Assembly: GCF_964204645.1 (NCBI RefSeq)
Contig: NC_134030.1
Span: 17,737,110 to 17,801,109 of the forward strand
From: Tubulanus polymorphus
Taxonomy: Eukaryota > Nemertea > Palaeonemertea > Tubulaniformes > Tubulanidae
Reading direction: 5' to 3'
DNA: 64,000 nucleotides
A program made the position numbers and the translations under genes. Numbering within the stretch: the stretch's first letter is position 1; the number at the start of each line of letters is the position of its first letter. The notes under the pieces were generated by a model. The model had not been told where the DNA came from. It did not search any database and saw only the letters and a list, made by a program, of their open reading frames with translations. Below, one piece after another: positions 13,601-26,000 of this stretch.

Positions 13601-15164
13601 AGATACATGTGTAACCCAAATATCAAGACATTACATTGAAGCGTCTTCAAAACTTCCCAAAATAACTGGATTCCGTCTACGGACGGACGTATGCTACGAC
13701 GGACAATGGACGAAAAGTGAACGTAATAGCCCACTGGGACTAAAGTCCCAAGTGGGCTAAAAAGGTTCAAACAATGTCTAAAAGTGCTGATTTCAAAATG
13801 TATCAGAATAACTGGATTCTGTCAAGCTCGGGACAATGACACAAAGCGGATGCGATAACCCGCTTAAGTCCATTTCATGTGGCTAAAAAGGTATGAAATA
13901 ACTAAACTGATTTACCATCGGTTGTGGAAAGTCGACTCATATCTGTCATAAGACTCTCTCTATGTGATTCAACTGCAGATTGATTGGCATCTTTCACACC
14001 AATTTGTATCGAACTCGGTGGTCCATCTTCCTGTAAAAATTAAAAATATGAACATGCATAAGCAATTGAGTAGTGGTTGAAATTGAGACCAAAATTGACA
14101 TTTTTTGGGTACGATAAAAGGTCACAGGACGGCCATCTTGCATCCGATTGACCCAAAATTTCTCTCATGCCGATGCACCCTTCGGGTATACAATCTGATA
14201 GATCAAGGTAATTGATCAGAATCTTCAAAATTCCCTTGAAAACTTCAAAAATGAGTAAGAAAATGCTGATTTCAGCGAACAAAAATGGCCACCAGTCAAC
14301 CATGTTGATTCTGACCAAGCTCAGTTTTTGGACAGAAGATGTATCTAGGGTAGATGCATGTATATAAATACATTAAATCAATTAAATTAATATATTTCTA
14401 TGAATGATATAGGGCCCATTACATTTTATAGATTGAACCTATCTTTTGGGTCCATGAAACAGCTGGTTTCCTGTGTAATAACTAATACATTCCACATGAT
14501 AGATTGTACCGACCTATTGGGTCATTTGTCTTATAGTACATAATAATCCATATGATAGATTTTACCATCAGACCAATCTAACTCTGGGTTTCCTGTGTTA
14601 TAACAATACATTCTATCATGTTTTCCCTCAATTCGGGGATTCCTATGTGATGAATAATATACATTAATAGGCCTATACATTAATGTTTTGAACACATACG
14701 CCTAATTGGTTTTAATACGACCAGTGAAACTGTGCAGTTTTAATAAACCATTGTTTTTATATCCATTTTACGCTGTATTGAAAGATTGCCAAAAAGTTTT
14801 CATTTTCGCATGTTGAAATGAGAAACTAGGGGTCCAGGGACACCATGCCCACTTGGGAAATGGTTTCAAATGCTCAACAATCTAACAATTTCAATATTCA
14901 ACGCCCCCTGGTGACCATTTACAAAAACCAACGACCTTGAAACTCACCAAAATCATAGAACATGTCAGCAGCTACGATTTTGTAATTGATTGTGATAACA
15001 AAATATGCCTCGTTACCAATTTGATATGGAAATACTAAGTCATTCTACTATTCAACGCCCCCTGGTGACCATATTCAAAACCCAATGACCTCGAAACTCA
15101 CCACGATCATAGAACATGTCATGAACTACAACTTTGCAATTGATCATGGTAACAAAATATGCCT

Positions 15165-15348
15165 AGGAGCGAACTCTTTTATCAGATCGGAGAATCCGTT
15201 TGCCTCCAATCGTACTCTTTTATTGGTCAAGTGACTTTTTGGAGTCTCCGAAACCTCCTTTCTGTCGAGGTGGTGTGATTCGGATTTTGTGTGGAGCCAA
15301 CCGGAGATTTCGGACGGAGACTTCGGAGGTCATAAAAGAGTACGCCCT
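15165..15348. mobile_element. ~184-bp MITE in copy A
   Basis: The ends form imperfect terminal inverted repeats (AGGAGCGAACTCTTTTAT and the complement of ATAAAAGAGTACGCCCTT, 15 of 18 matching). Related units without the insert read GCCTAGGTACCAATAT, so the insertion interrupts that word. The interior is GC-richer, with TCGGAG-type direct and inverted words. No coding capacity. The superfamily is unclear because no clean target duplication is visible. Confidence 0.65.
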
Positions 15349-17663
15349 TGGTACCAATATAATAAGGAAATACTAAGTTATTCTACTATTCAACGCCCCC
15401 TGGTGACCATATAGAAAAACTAATGTCCTTAAAACTCACAACAATCATAGATGATGTCATGAGCTACAACTTTCCAATTGATTGTGGTTACAAAATATGC
15501 ATAGGTACGAATATAATAAAGAAATGCTAAGATATTGTATTATTCAACGCCCCCTGGTGGCCATATACGAAATCCAATTACCTTGAAACTCACCACAATC
15601 ATAGAACACGTTATGAGCTACAACTTTCTAATTGATTGTGGTAGCAAAATACGCTTAGGTATCAATATAATGTGGAAAAACTTTTTCCCACTTACGAATG
15701 AGTACTGGTGACACCAAGATGGCCGCCAATTGCGTCATAATTGGCTGATCAAAAATACCTGTCTCAGGTATAAAACATCCCTTTCTTAAGAATACCCATC
15801 ACAAATTGCAATGAGAAATGGCAAACAAGTAGGAAGCTACAGGACTCGGAATTCAGGCCAAAATTGACATTTTTTGGCATTAAAAAAGGTCATAGGAAGG
15901 CCATCTTGAGTTCGATCGACCCAATTTTTGTTATGCTGATGGGCCCTGGGGGGATGCACATACATCCGAAAGATCAAAAAGTTCCCTCAAAAAGTTAAAA
16001 ATGTGTAAAAAGTGTTGATTTTGGCGAACATCAATGGCTGCCAGTCGGCCATCTTGATTCTGACAGGGCCAGTTTTGGGGCTGAAGATGTGTCTAGGGTA
16101 GATACATGTGTAACCCAAATATCAAGACATTACATTGAAGCGTCTTCAAAACTTCCCAAAATAACTGGATTCCGTCTACGGACGGACGTACGCTACGACG
16201 GACAATGGACGAAAAGTGAACGTAATAGCCCACTGGGACTAAAGTCCCAAGTGGGCTAAAAAGGTTCAAACAATGTCTAAAAGTGCTGATTTCAAAATGT
16301 ATCAGAATAACTGGATTCTGTCAAGCTCGGGACAATGACACAAAGCGGATGCGATAACCCGCTTAAGTCCATTTCATGTGGCTAAAAAGGTATGAAATAA
16401 CTAAACTGATTTACCATCGGTTGTGGAAAGTCGACTCATATCTGTCATAAGACTCTCTCTATGTGATTCAACTGCAGATTGATTGGCATCTTTCACACCA
16501 ATTTGTATCGAACTCGGTGGTCCATCTTCCTGTAAAAATTAAAAATATGAACATGCATAAGCAATTGAGTAGTGGTTGAAATTGAGACCAAAATTGACAT
16601 TTTTTGGGTACGATAAAAGGTCACAGGACGGCCATCTTGCATCCGATTGACCCAAAATTTCTCTCATGCCGATGCACCCTTCGGGTATACAATCTGATAG
16701 ATCAAGGTAATTGATCAGAATCTTCAAAATTCCCTTGAAAACTTCAAAAATGAGTAAGAAAATGCTGATTTCAGCGAACAAAAATGGCCACCAGTCAACC
16801 ATGTTGATTCTGACCAAGCTCAGTTTTTGGACAGAAGATGTATCTAGGGTAGATGCATGTATATAAATACATTAAATCAATTAAATTAATATATTTCTAT
16901 GAATGATATAGGGCCCATTACATTTTATAGATTGAACCTATCTATTGGGTCCATGAAACAGCTGGTTTCCTGTGTAATAACTAATACATTCCACATGATA
17001 GATTGTACCGACCTATTGGGTCATTTGTCTTATAGTACATAATAATCCATATGATAGATTTTACCATCAGACCAATCTAACTCTGGGTTTCCTGTGTTAT
17101 AACAATACATTCTATCATGTTTTCCCTCAATTCGGGGATTCCTATGTGATGAATAATATACATTAATAGGCCTATACATTAATGTTTTGAACACATACGC
17201 CTAATTGGTTTTAATACGACCAGTGAAACTGTGCAGTTTTAATAAACCATTGTTTTTATATCCATTTTACGCTGTATTGAAAGATTGCCAAAAAGTTTTC
17301 ATTTTCGCATGTTGAAATGAGAAACTAGGGGTCCAGGGACACCATGCCCACTTGGGAAATGGTTTCAAATGCTCAACAATCTAACAATTTCAATATTCAA
17401 CGCCCCCTGGTGACCATTTACAAAAACCAACGACCTTGAAACTCACCAAAATCATAGAACATGTCAGCAGCTACGATTTTGTAATTGATTGTGATAACAA
17501 AATATGCCTCGTTACCAATTTGATATGGAAATACTAAGTCATTCTACTATTCAACGCCCCCTGGTGACCATATTCAAAACCCAATGACCTCGAAACTCAC
17601 CACAATCATAGAACATGTCATGAACTACAACTTTGCAATTGATCATGGTAACAAAATATGCCT

Positions 17664-17847
17664 AGGAGCGAACTCTTTTATCAGATCGGAGAATCCGTTT
17701 GCCTCCAATCGTACTCTTTTATTGGTCAAGTGACTTTTTGGAGTCTCCGAAACCTCCTTTCTGTCGAGGTGGTGTGATTCGGATTTTGTGTGGAGCCAAC
17801 CGGAGATTTCGGACGGAGACTTCGGAGGTCATAAAAGAGTACGCCCT
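17664..17847. mobile_element. same MITE in duplicated copy B
   Basis: It lies exactly 2499 bp after the first copy with the same ends, so it was carried by the segmental duplication and did not insert independently. Confidence 0.65.
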
Positions 17848-18784
17848 TGGTACCAATATAATAAGGAAATACTAAGTTATTCTACTATTCAACGCCCCCT
17901 GGTGACCATATAGAAAAACTAATGTCCTTAAAACTCACAACAATCATAGATGATGTCATGAGCTACAACTTTCCAATTGATTGTGGTTACAAAATATGCA
18001 TAGGTACGAATATAATAAAGAAATGCTAAGATATTGTATTATTCAACGCCCCCTGGTGGCCATATACGAAATCCAATTACCTTGAAACTCACCACAATCA
18101 TAGAACACGTTATGAGCTACAACTTTCTAATTGATTGTGGTAGCAAAATACGCTTAGGTATCAATATAATGTGGAAAAACTTTTTCCCACTTACGAATGA
18201 GTACTGGTGACACCAAGATGGCCGCCAATTGTGTTATAATTGGCTGATGAAAAATACCTGTCTCAGGTATAAAACATCCCTTTCCAAAGAATACCCATCA
18301 CAAATTGCATTGAGAAATGGTAAACCAGTAGGAAGCTACAGGACTCAGAATTCGGGCAAAAATTAACATTTTGGGCACTAAAAAGGTCATAGGACGGCCA
18401 TCTTGAGTCCGACCGACCCAATTTTTGTTTCGTTGATGGGCCCTGGGGGGATTCATATATAACCGAAAGATCAAGGTAATTGATCGAAGCGTCTTCAAAA
18501 TTTCCCTCAAAAAGTTCAAAAATGTGTAAAAAGTGCTGATTTTGGCGAACAACAATGGCTGCCAGTCAGCCATCTTGATTCTGACAGGGTCAGTTTTTGG
18601 GCTGAAGATGTGTCTAGGGTAGATACACGTGTAACCCAAATATCAAGACGTTACCTTGAAGCGTCTTCAAAACTTCCCAAAATAACTGGATTCCGTCTAC
18701 GGACGGACGGACGGACGAAAAGTGAACGCAATAGCCCGCTGGGACTAGTGTCCCAAGTAGGCTAAAAATAAGCCATTTTTGAAT

Positions 18785-19780
<996 letters not shown>

Positions 19781-19797
19781 CCTCCATATCTATTAAG

Positions 19798-20013
19798 GAG
19801 TTGTGTCTTTGCCCTTCCCGGCTTCCATATTCATGTAAGGAGTAGTATCTTTGCCCTTTTCGGCCTCCATATCCATATAAGGAGTTGTGTCTTCACCCTT
19901 CTCGGCTCTCATGGCTTTACGAGTTTGTACGTTATGTTGTAATCTAGTTTCAGATTTTCTCACAGGTTTTCTGTTAGAAACATTATCGGAATTTCTGTAA
20001 TCATCCGGATCTT
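19798..20013 (-). pseudogene. out-of-frame continuation of receptor tail repeats
   Basis: Immediately beyond the receptor's reading frame, another frame continues the same tail. It repeats the block that lies earlier in the tail (DPDDYRNSDNVSNRK beside the upstream DPDDRNPENVSKRK) and carries two more intact DTTPY units (YMDM, YMNM) before TAA at about 19798. Comparison with the upstream copy places a one-nucleotide loss near 20014. So either the ancestral tail was longer and this allele is truncated, or the base is a sequencing error. Confidence 0.75.
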
Positions 20014-23000
20014 GTAAGGAGTTGTATCTTTGCCCTTTGCGGCTGCCATATCCATATAAGGAGTTGTGTCTTTGCCCTTCCCGGCTTCCATATCCATAAA
20101 AGGAGTTGTATATTCAACAGATGCACAAGAAAAAAGTTCAACATCATCTTCCACAGGTTCATCGGTATCTTCCACCAACTGAAGATACGTCGTCGTCTTC
20201 AAAGCTTCAGGAATTATGTATTGATCTGTGTCTGTATCTCCACCGGCGCTAGGAGTTGTCACGTCCATCACGTACGTGTCCTCTTCTATCCCAGGTCCCA
20301 TATCGATATAAGGAGTTGTATCTTTGCTCCTCCCGGCTTCCATAGCCATGTGAGGAGTTGTATCGTTTTCATTCTCGGCCCTCATGGCTTTATGACTTTG
20401 TTGTAATCCAGTTACAGTATTTCTCAAAAGTTTTCTTTTTGAAACATTCTCGGGATTTCTGTCGTCCGGGTCTTCGTAGATGTTCAACTCGTCATCTGTT
20501 GTTTCAAGCTGTTGCTGTGGGGGTGAAGTGTCCACATGACCTTCACCGGTTTCAAGCTGTTGCGGTTGTGTTGAAGTATCCACATGACCTTCACCGGTTT
20601 CAAGCTGTTGCGGTTGTGTTGAAGTATCCACATGACCTTCACCGGACGAATATCGTCTGCATCTGAAATGTGTAATTTATGCAGCATGAAGTAACGACCG
20701 TGTAATTTCAACGTATTTCGAAAAGGTTGTGAACTGCAAAATAACAGAGATCTAGCACCGATTTTGCAAAATTCCACAATTGGTGCCAAACGTACAACCA
20801 AACATTTTAAGGACAAATGGTTGAGTGCTTTCCTTTAAGCTCTGATTTTCGTAAAAGCCTTGACACAGACACATTAGACTCTCTTTGCAAAAACTGGTTG
20901 TGCACAGTAGGTTCGAGTCCCGATCTCGCGATCCCGGCATTTATTTTTAAAAGTAAACATCGTTAACTGTTTAAATTAACCCACCGGTCGGTTTGATTTT
21001 TATCATCATCCAGACTTACTGGCAGCAAACTCACTGATCTAGCACTCTGTATTATAACATGTTTAATTTTTTCATCTTCAACTTACAACGAATTCAATGT
21101 TGTATTTAAATATATGTCGATATGCGATAGAAGGAGATTGACTTAGATCTAGCTAAAGTTTAGTCAAAACTTCGAAACTGTCAAAATATATCAACTGTGG
21201 GTTTTTCCCATCAACACGGGGGGGGGGGGTAATGTCGAGTTCATACCGAGGGAGTGGGTGGGCGGGGTATGTCGAGTTCATACCGGGTGGGGGGTATGTC
21301 GAGTTCATACCTGCGAATAGTGATAACAGCGATAGCAACGATCAAAAAGTACCCAGCCGCTCCACCGACGATGTATGAGAATATGAGGCCGATAACAATC
21401 CAGTGATTGGGGTCTGATGTCGTCTGAAAGATGTAACAATGATTAAATTACTATCACGAACGACCATTTAATCGCATATTTGTTACAGTGATCATCAACA
21501 ATATTCAACCCGTAATGATTTAAAACGTGGTATGCTATATGCAAATAGCTTATATACTGTGTTTAAATCACGACAGGTTTAGGCGTGGATCAAGAGTGTT
21601 CCAAATCGCATAAGGGCACTCAATATTACGGGCTGCTTTATCCTTCATAGGGGGATCTATAAACTGCTATCCCGCCTTTTACACTTACCAGTAGGGTCAC
21701 CCGGTGTAGTTTTAGGTTTGGGAATAACTGTTACTTTCAAAAAATTAACTGCTAACGTTTTCACGGAATTTCCGATATTGTAGAAACATCTGAACTGTGA
21801 GTTGTTGATTGTCATATTTCCACGGATTATTAATCGTTTCCCGGATGAATAATGTTTCCAATCATCATCATTTTCTAATCGCTTTTCCCATTGTATTTTC
21901 CCTTTATCGTGTTTACACTCGTAAGTTTTTGATTCTCCTTCATTCAATTTCACCGTATAATTCATTAAAGGATTCCCCGATGCATCAGCTATAACTGGGA
22001 GACCGTCTGTAAATAAACATATTCTGATTATGTCAATCATTCAGTTACTGGTTTTATATTTCAACTTAAGTAATGATGATAAAAATCTTTAAATCTGTAT
22101 GAAAAAATTGTTCATAGTAAAAGCTGTATCATGGTTATAAAGATCAGACTGTGTTTAAATTTGTTCAGATCAATTTTCCAAAGAGTTCCACAAAAACGTG
22201 GAGACAATAAATTGAATGCAACGTCCGCCTTATGTTTAAATAACGATAGGGAATTTTAACCTAATTCTAACTGAATATTAATTGAGTAAATCTCCCGGGT
22301 TTTAGTTAATACCACCCCCAGGGGTATAAACAGAGCGGTAATTCATCACACAAAGAATTTTAGTATCCACGCTATATTTTGGCCCCAAAACATTAAATTA
22401 AAACACTAAACATTATCGAGCAGATTGTGTTTAAACACATCTCTCTGTCTCTCTACCTTCGCTCCGTCTAGTAATGCGTATCTCTTCTTCGATGATCTCC
22501 GGGATAACGAGGGCATTGTGGAACCGTGATGTCAGATATCTGGACTTCATTCGCAGTGGTTTCACAACTAAATATAAAAAACAGTTTTCCAGAAAAAAAA
22601 ATCGTTAAAAATCGATTATTAGAAAACGCGACGCTCTTCTTAAAATTTGAAACTAATGTTCTCTTATTTCTAGTCGATTGAGATTGGAAAATTAAACAAC
22701 ATTATTCTAAATTGTGGACGCCTTAGAATTACTAGATCATCAGAAACCATCGGAATCATCCTATTTGAGTTTAGGGAAGGGTATTAGACCCTAGTAACAG
22801 GGGTTTAGTTGTTCTATACCAAAGGTCGAACGGTCGAGCTCATAAAAAATGAAAAACATGAAAATAATTACAATTTCTACTTGAATTAGTCGCGAAACTC
22901 ATAAAAAATGAAAAATAATTCTCACACACTCGAATTTATTTTTCATTTTTACTCGCTAGAAAAAAGTGTGAGTAAAGTGTGAGTGAAATAAATTCGAGCG

Positions 23001-26000
23001 TGTGAGAATTATTTTTCATTTTTTATGAGTTTCAATCCTAATTCAAGTAGAAATTGTTATTATTTTCATGTTTTTCATTTTTTACTCACTCGCCCGTTCA
23101 ACCTTTAGTATAGAACAACTAAACCCCTATTACTCTTAGAATATTCATATACATGAATAAAATATACATGAATAACATATAAATTGATAGATTATTCAAT
23201 ATAAAAGTGTAAGCTCTTATAGAATAGATATATAGATATATTTACAACATTATTTCAATATTTATATTTGTATGAGTTAGATTTTTAAATGTCTTTATTG
23301 TCTTTATTATCTTTAGTAGTTTAGTAGTTCTATTTCATTTTTTAAAGTATTAATAATATGAAGATTTATTCTTTATGTACTAAAAGTACTAAAGATAATA
23401 AAGACATAAGGTTAGATTTTTAAACATTAAAAGTGTGAGTAAAGTGTGAGTGAAATAATTCATATTTAAAACAGTGAATATTTATATTTATATGTGTTAG
23501 ATTCTTTTTGTTTAACATAAAAAGTGTGAGTAAAGTGTGAGTGAAATAATTTATATTTAAAACAGTGAATATTTATATTTGAATGAGTTTTAGTACAAAT
23601 TTTGTTATAAAAATGAAGAAAGAAGAAGAAGAACCCAACTTTAAAATCGAAATCAATGAAACCAATAAATCATTTTCACAGTTTAACATTAAAAATTATA
23701 TTTCAGCAACAAATTTAGTGTCCGCAAGGTATTATAAAATTGAAAATATTACTGTAATTAATCAATAAATAATATTATCAAATGAAACATATTTAATTAC
23801 TGAACTAATTGATACTTTCGATAATGGTGTTAAAAATCCTAAAGTATTCAATACAGTTTTAAATTTTAAAGGATCTTTAGATGAAAACATAATAAATATA
23901 CTTCAAACCCCTTTCAATGAAAGAAATGATGATATAATACTTTCAAAAGATTACAATGATTTGATTAACTTAAGAATTGAAAAAAGACAATTATATTATT
24001 TCAATTTTGATAATAAACAAATTATCTATAATGAAAATTCATCAAATATTGGAATTCAATGTGAATTAGATAATGAAAAATCATTTAAAGATATTGCAGT
24101 TCAATGTAATTTAGATGATGAATTGAGAAAATTCAATCCTAATGAAAAAGTGTATTGTTATTGCGGTGGTAAATATTTAAAATCACATAAATCAAAGCAT
24201 TATGAAACAATTAAACATAAAAACTGGCGTAAAGAGTAACAATTCTTCATTATAATTATTGAATTGAGTTAAATGATTTAAATATCTAATAGACTGTTAA
24301 AATGATAAATTGTTTGACAGTTGAAATGATAAATTGTTTGACAGTTGAAATGATAAATTGTTAGACAGTTGAAATGATAAATATTTTGGCAGTTGAAATG
24401 ATAAATTGTTCGACAGTTGAAATGATAAATTGTTTGTCAGTTGAAATGATAAATTGTTAGACAGTTGAAATGATAAATTGTTTGACAGTTGAAATGATAA
24501 ATTGTTTGACAGTTGAAGTGATAAATTGTTAGACAGTTGAAATGATAAATTGTTTGACAGTTGAAATGATAAGACAGTTGAAATGATAAATTGTTTGACA
24601 GTTGAAATGATAAATTGTTAGACAGTTGAAATGATAAATTGTTTGACAGTTGAAATGATAAATTGTTAGACAGTTGAAATGATAAATTGTTTGACAGTTG
24701 AAATGATAAATTGTTTGACAGTTGAAGTGATAAATTGTTTGACAGTTGAAATGATAAATTGTTAGACAGTTGAAATGATAAATTGTTTGACTGTTGAAAT
24801 GTTAAATTGTTTGGCTGTAAATTTAATTGTTATTTGATTTAATCATTTAAAAGTTCAATGTTTTTAAAATGATTATAAAATATTTAATTAAAAACTAGCA
24901 AATATTTTATAAACTGTTTAATTCTTCTCTCAAATAAATGGATGGTTTCATCCCAACTGGGAAAAGTGATTTGAAACATTATTTAGTAGCAGGCGGATTA
25001 ATATTGGCTGCGCTTTTCTTTTATTATGGAAATATCAGTAAGGATTTGATAAATGAAAATATAAAATTGAGCAAGAAATTAAAGAAGTTAAATGAAAACA
25101 ATCACAGAAAGAATAACAATAACAAAGTTAATGATTTAAATGATTTGGAGGATTAAAACAACATCTTTTAATTATTGTTTTTTTATTTAAATCTTTTTGA
25201 TTTCGAATAGAAATCAAAAAGATTTAAATGAAAAACAATAAGTTACTTTATCTGATGCTAACTTATTTAACTTATTGTTTTTTTATTTAAATCTTTTTGA
25301 TTTCTATTCGCGCTATTGGTTAACAAGAATTGACTAGAATTCAAATAGACTTAACAAGAAATTCAATAACTCTAACTGTTAGTATCACACTTGTATTATT
25401 TCATTGTTTCTCTTATTGAATAAGCCAACTAACTAATATCACTCTTGTATTATCCTAGTCAAATGTAAAGAATTTAAAATATCATATTTGAATAAATTAA
25501 AACATAAATTACTTCTGTGACTTCATTTTCAGAAATAAAGCATAATATGCCCCGTGGAGGCCACAGGTAGTGAAACTATAGCAAAAGATAAGCAGTATTG
25601 GTGAGGAGAGAAAAATCCATTGCCTAAACTACAACGACTTTTGCCCTTTATAATGTTATAAGTCATTGGAGGAGATATGGTGATATCTTTTCAGAGTTTA
25701 TCACGGGACCCGTATTTGTTTCAACTGACAAAATAGACTTTGGATATTTCTAACAGCTAGCTAAGTGCAAGATAAATCATCACGAATAAATACAGTAATC
25801 TCCGCTAATCGCGTCATTAGTTTGCCCGCATTCTTGACACATAATCAGCGGATAATTCGAGGAAGTATTTATTTAAAACCGTATCAATATTTCTTGAATT
25901 ATGAAAATTCCAAAATCGTTCACAATGATTTTACCCCATATCTTCTGATGACGGAGCCCATTCACCGAATCTGTCAAATAAACACCAATTTTGGAGGTTC

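Larger units (their letters stand above)
13210..18207 (+). repeat. 2,499-bp tandem duplication
   Basis: Copy A (13210-15708) and copy B (15709-18207) match at a constant offset of 2499. By eye I find only three substitutions: 13692 T versus 16191 C, 14445 T versus 16944 A, and 15105 G versus 17604 A. A third partial copy begins at 18208 but diverges after about 18231. Each unit contains R1, R2, CTCF-like units and one MITE. The similarity implies either a very recent duplication or an assembly artefact, such as both haplotypes placed in series. Confidence 0.9.
9181..18775. repeat. mosaic array of repeat families R1 and R2
   Basis: About 9.6 kb is built from a few recurring modules. Module one is a unit of roughly 155-165 bp beginning near CAACGCCCCCTGGTGACC and ending with GGAAATACTAAGTTATTCT. 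Module two is the R2 unit of about 85 bp (CCTATTGGGTCC, then TTTCCTGTGTAATAACTAA). Module three is the R1 body (CACCAAGATGGCCGCCAA to CTAGGGTAGATACATG). It ends with CCGTCTACGGACGGACG and a terminal hairpin CCCACTGGGAC / GTCCCAAGTGGG. Minus-strand frames such as those at 14040-14318 and 16539-16817 are identical only because the DNA is duplicated. Confidence 0.85.

Noticed and set aside
14040-14318. 92-codon minus-strand frame, identical at 16539-16817
   Set aside because: Identity comes from the 2,499-bp duplication; other copies of the repeat carry it with stops and different starts, so it is not conserved as protein.
20870-20940. tRNA gene at GGTTCGAGTCCCG
   Set aside because: T-arm pairing fails and no D-arm or anticodon stem can be drawn.
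23769-24239. Treating the part after the internal TAA as an independent gene
   Set aside because: It has no ATG until deep in the frame and is in the same frame as the part before the stop, so one broken gene is the simpler reading.
24299-24822. CRISPR-like regular array
   Set aside because: Units abut each other without unique spacers and the context is a eukaryotic intron; it is a minisatellite.
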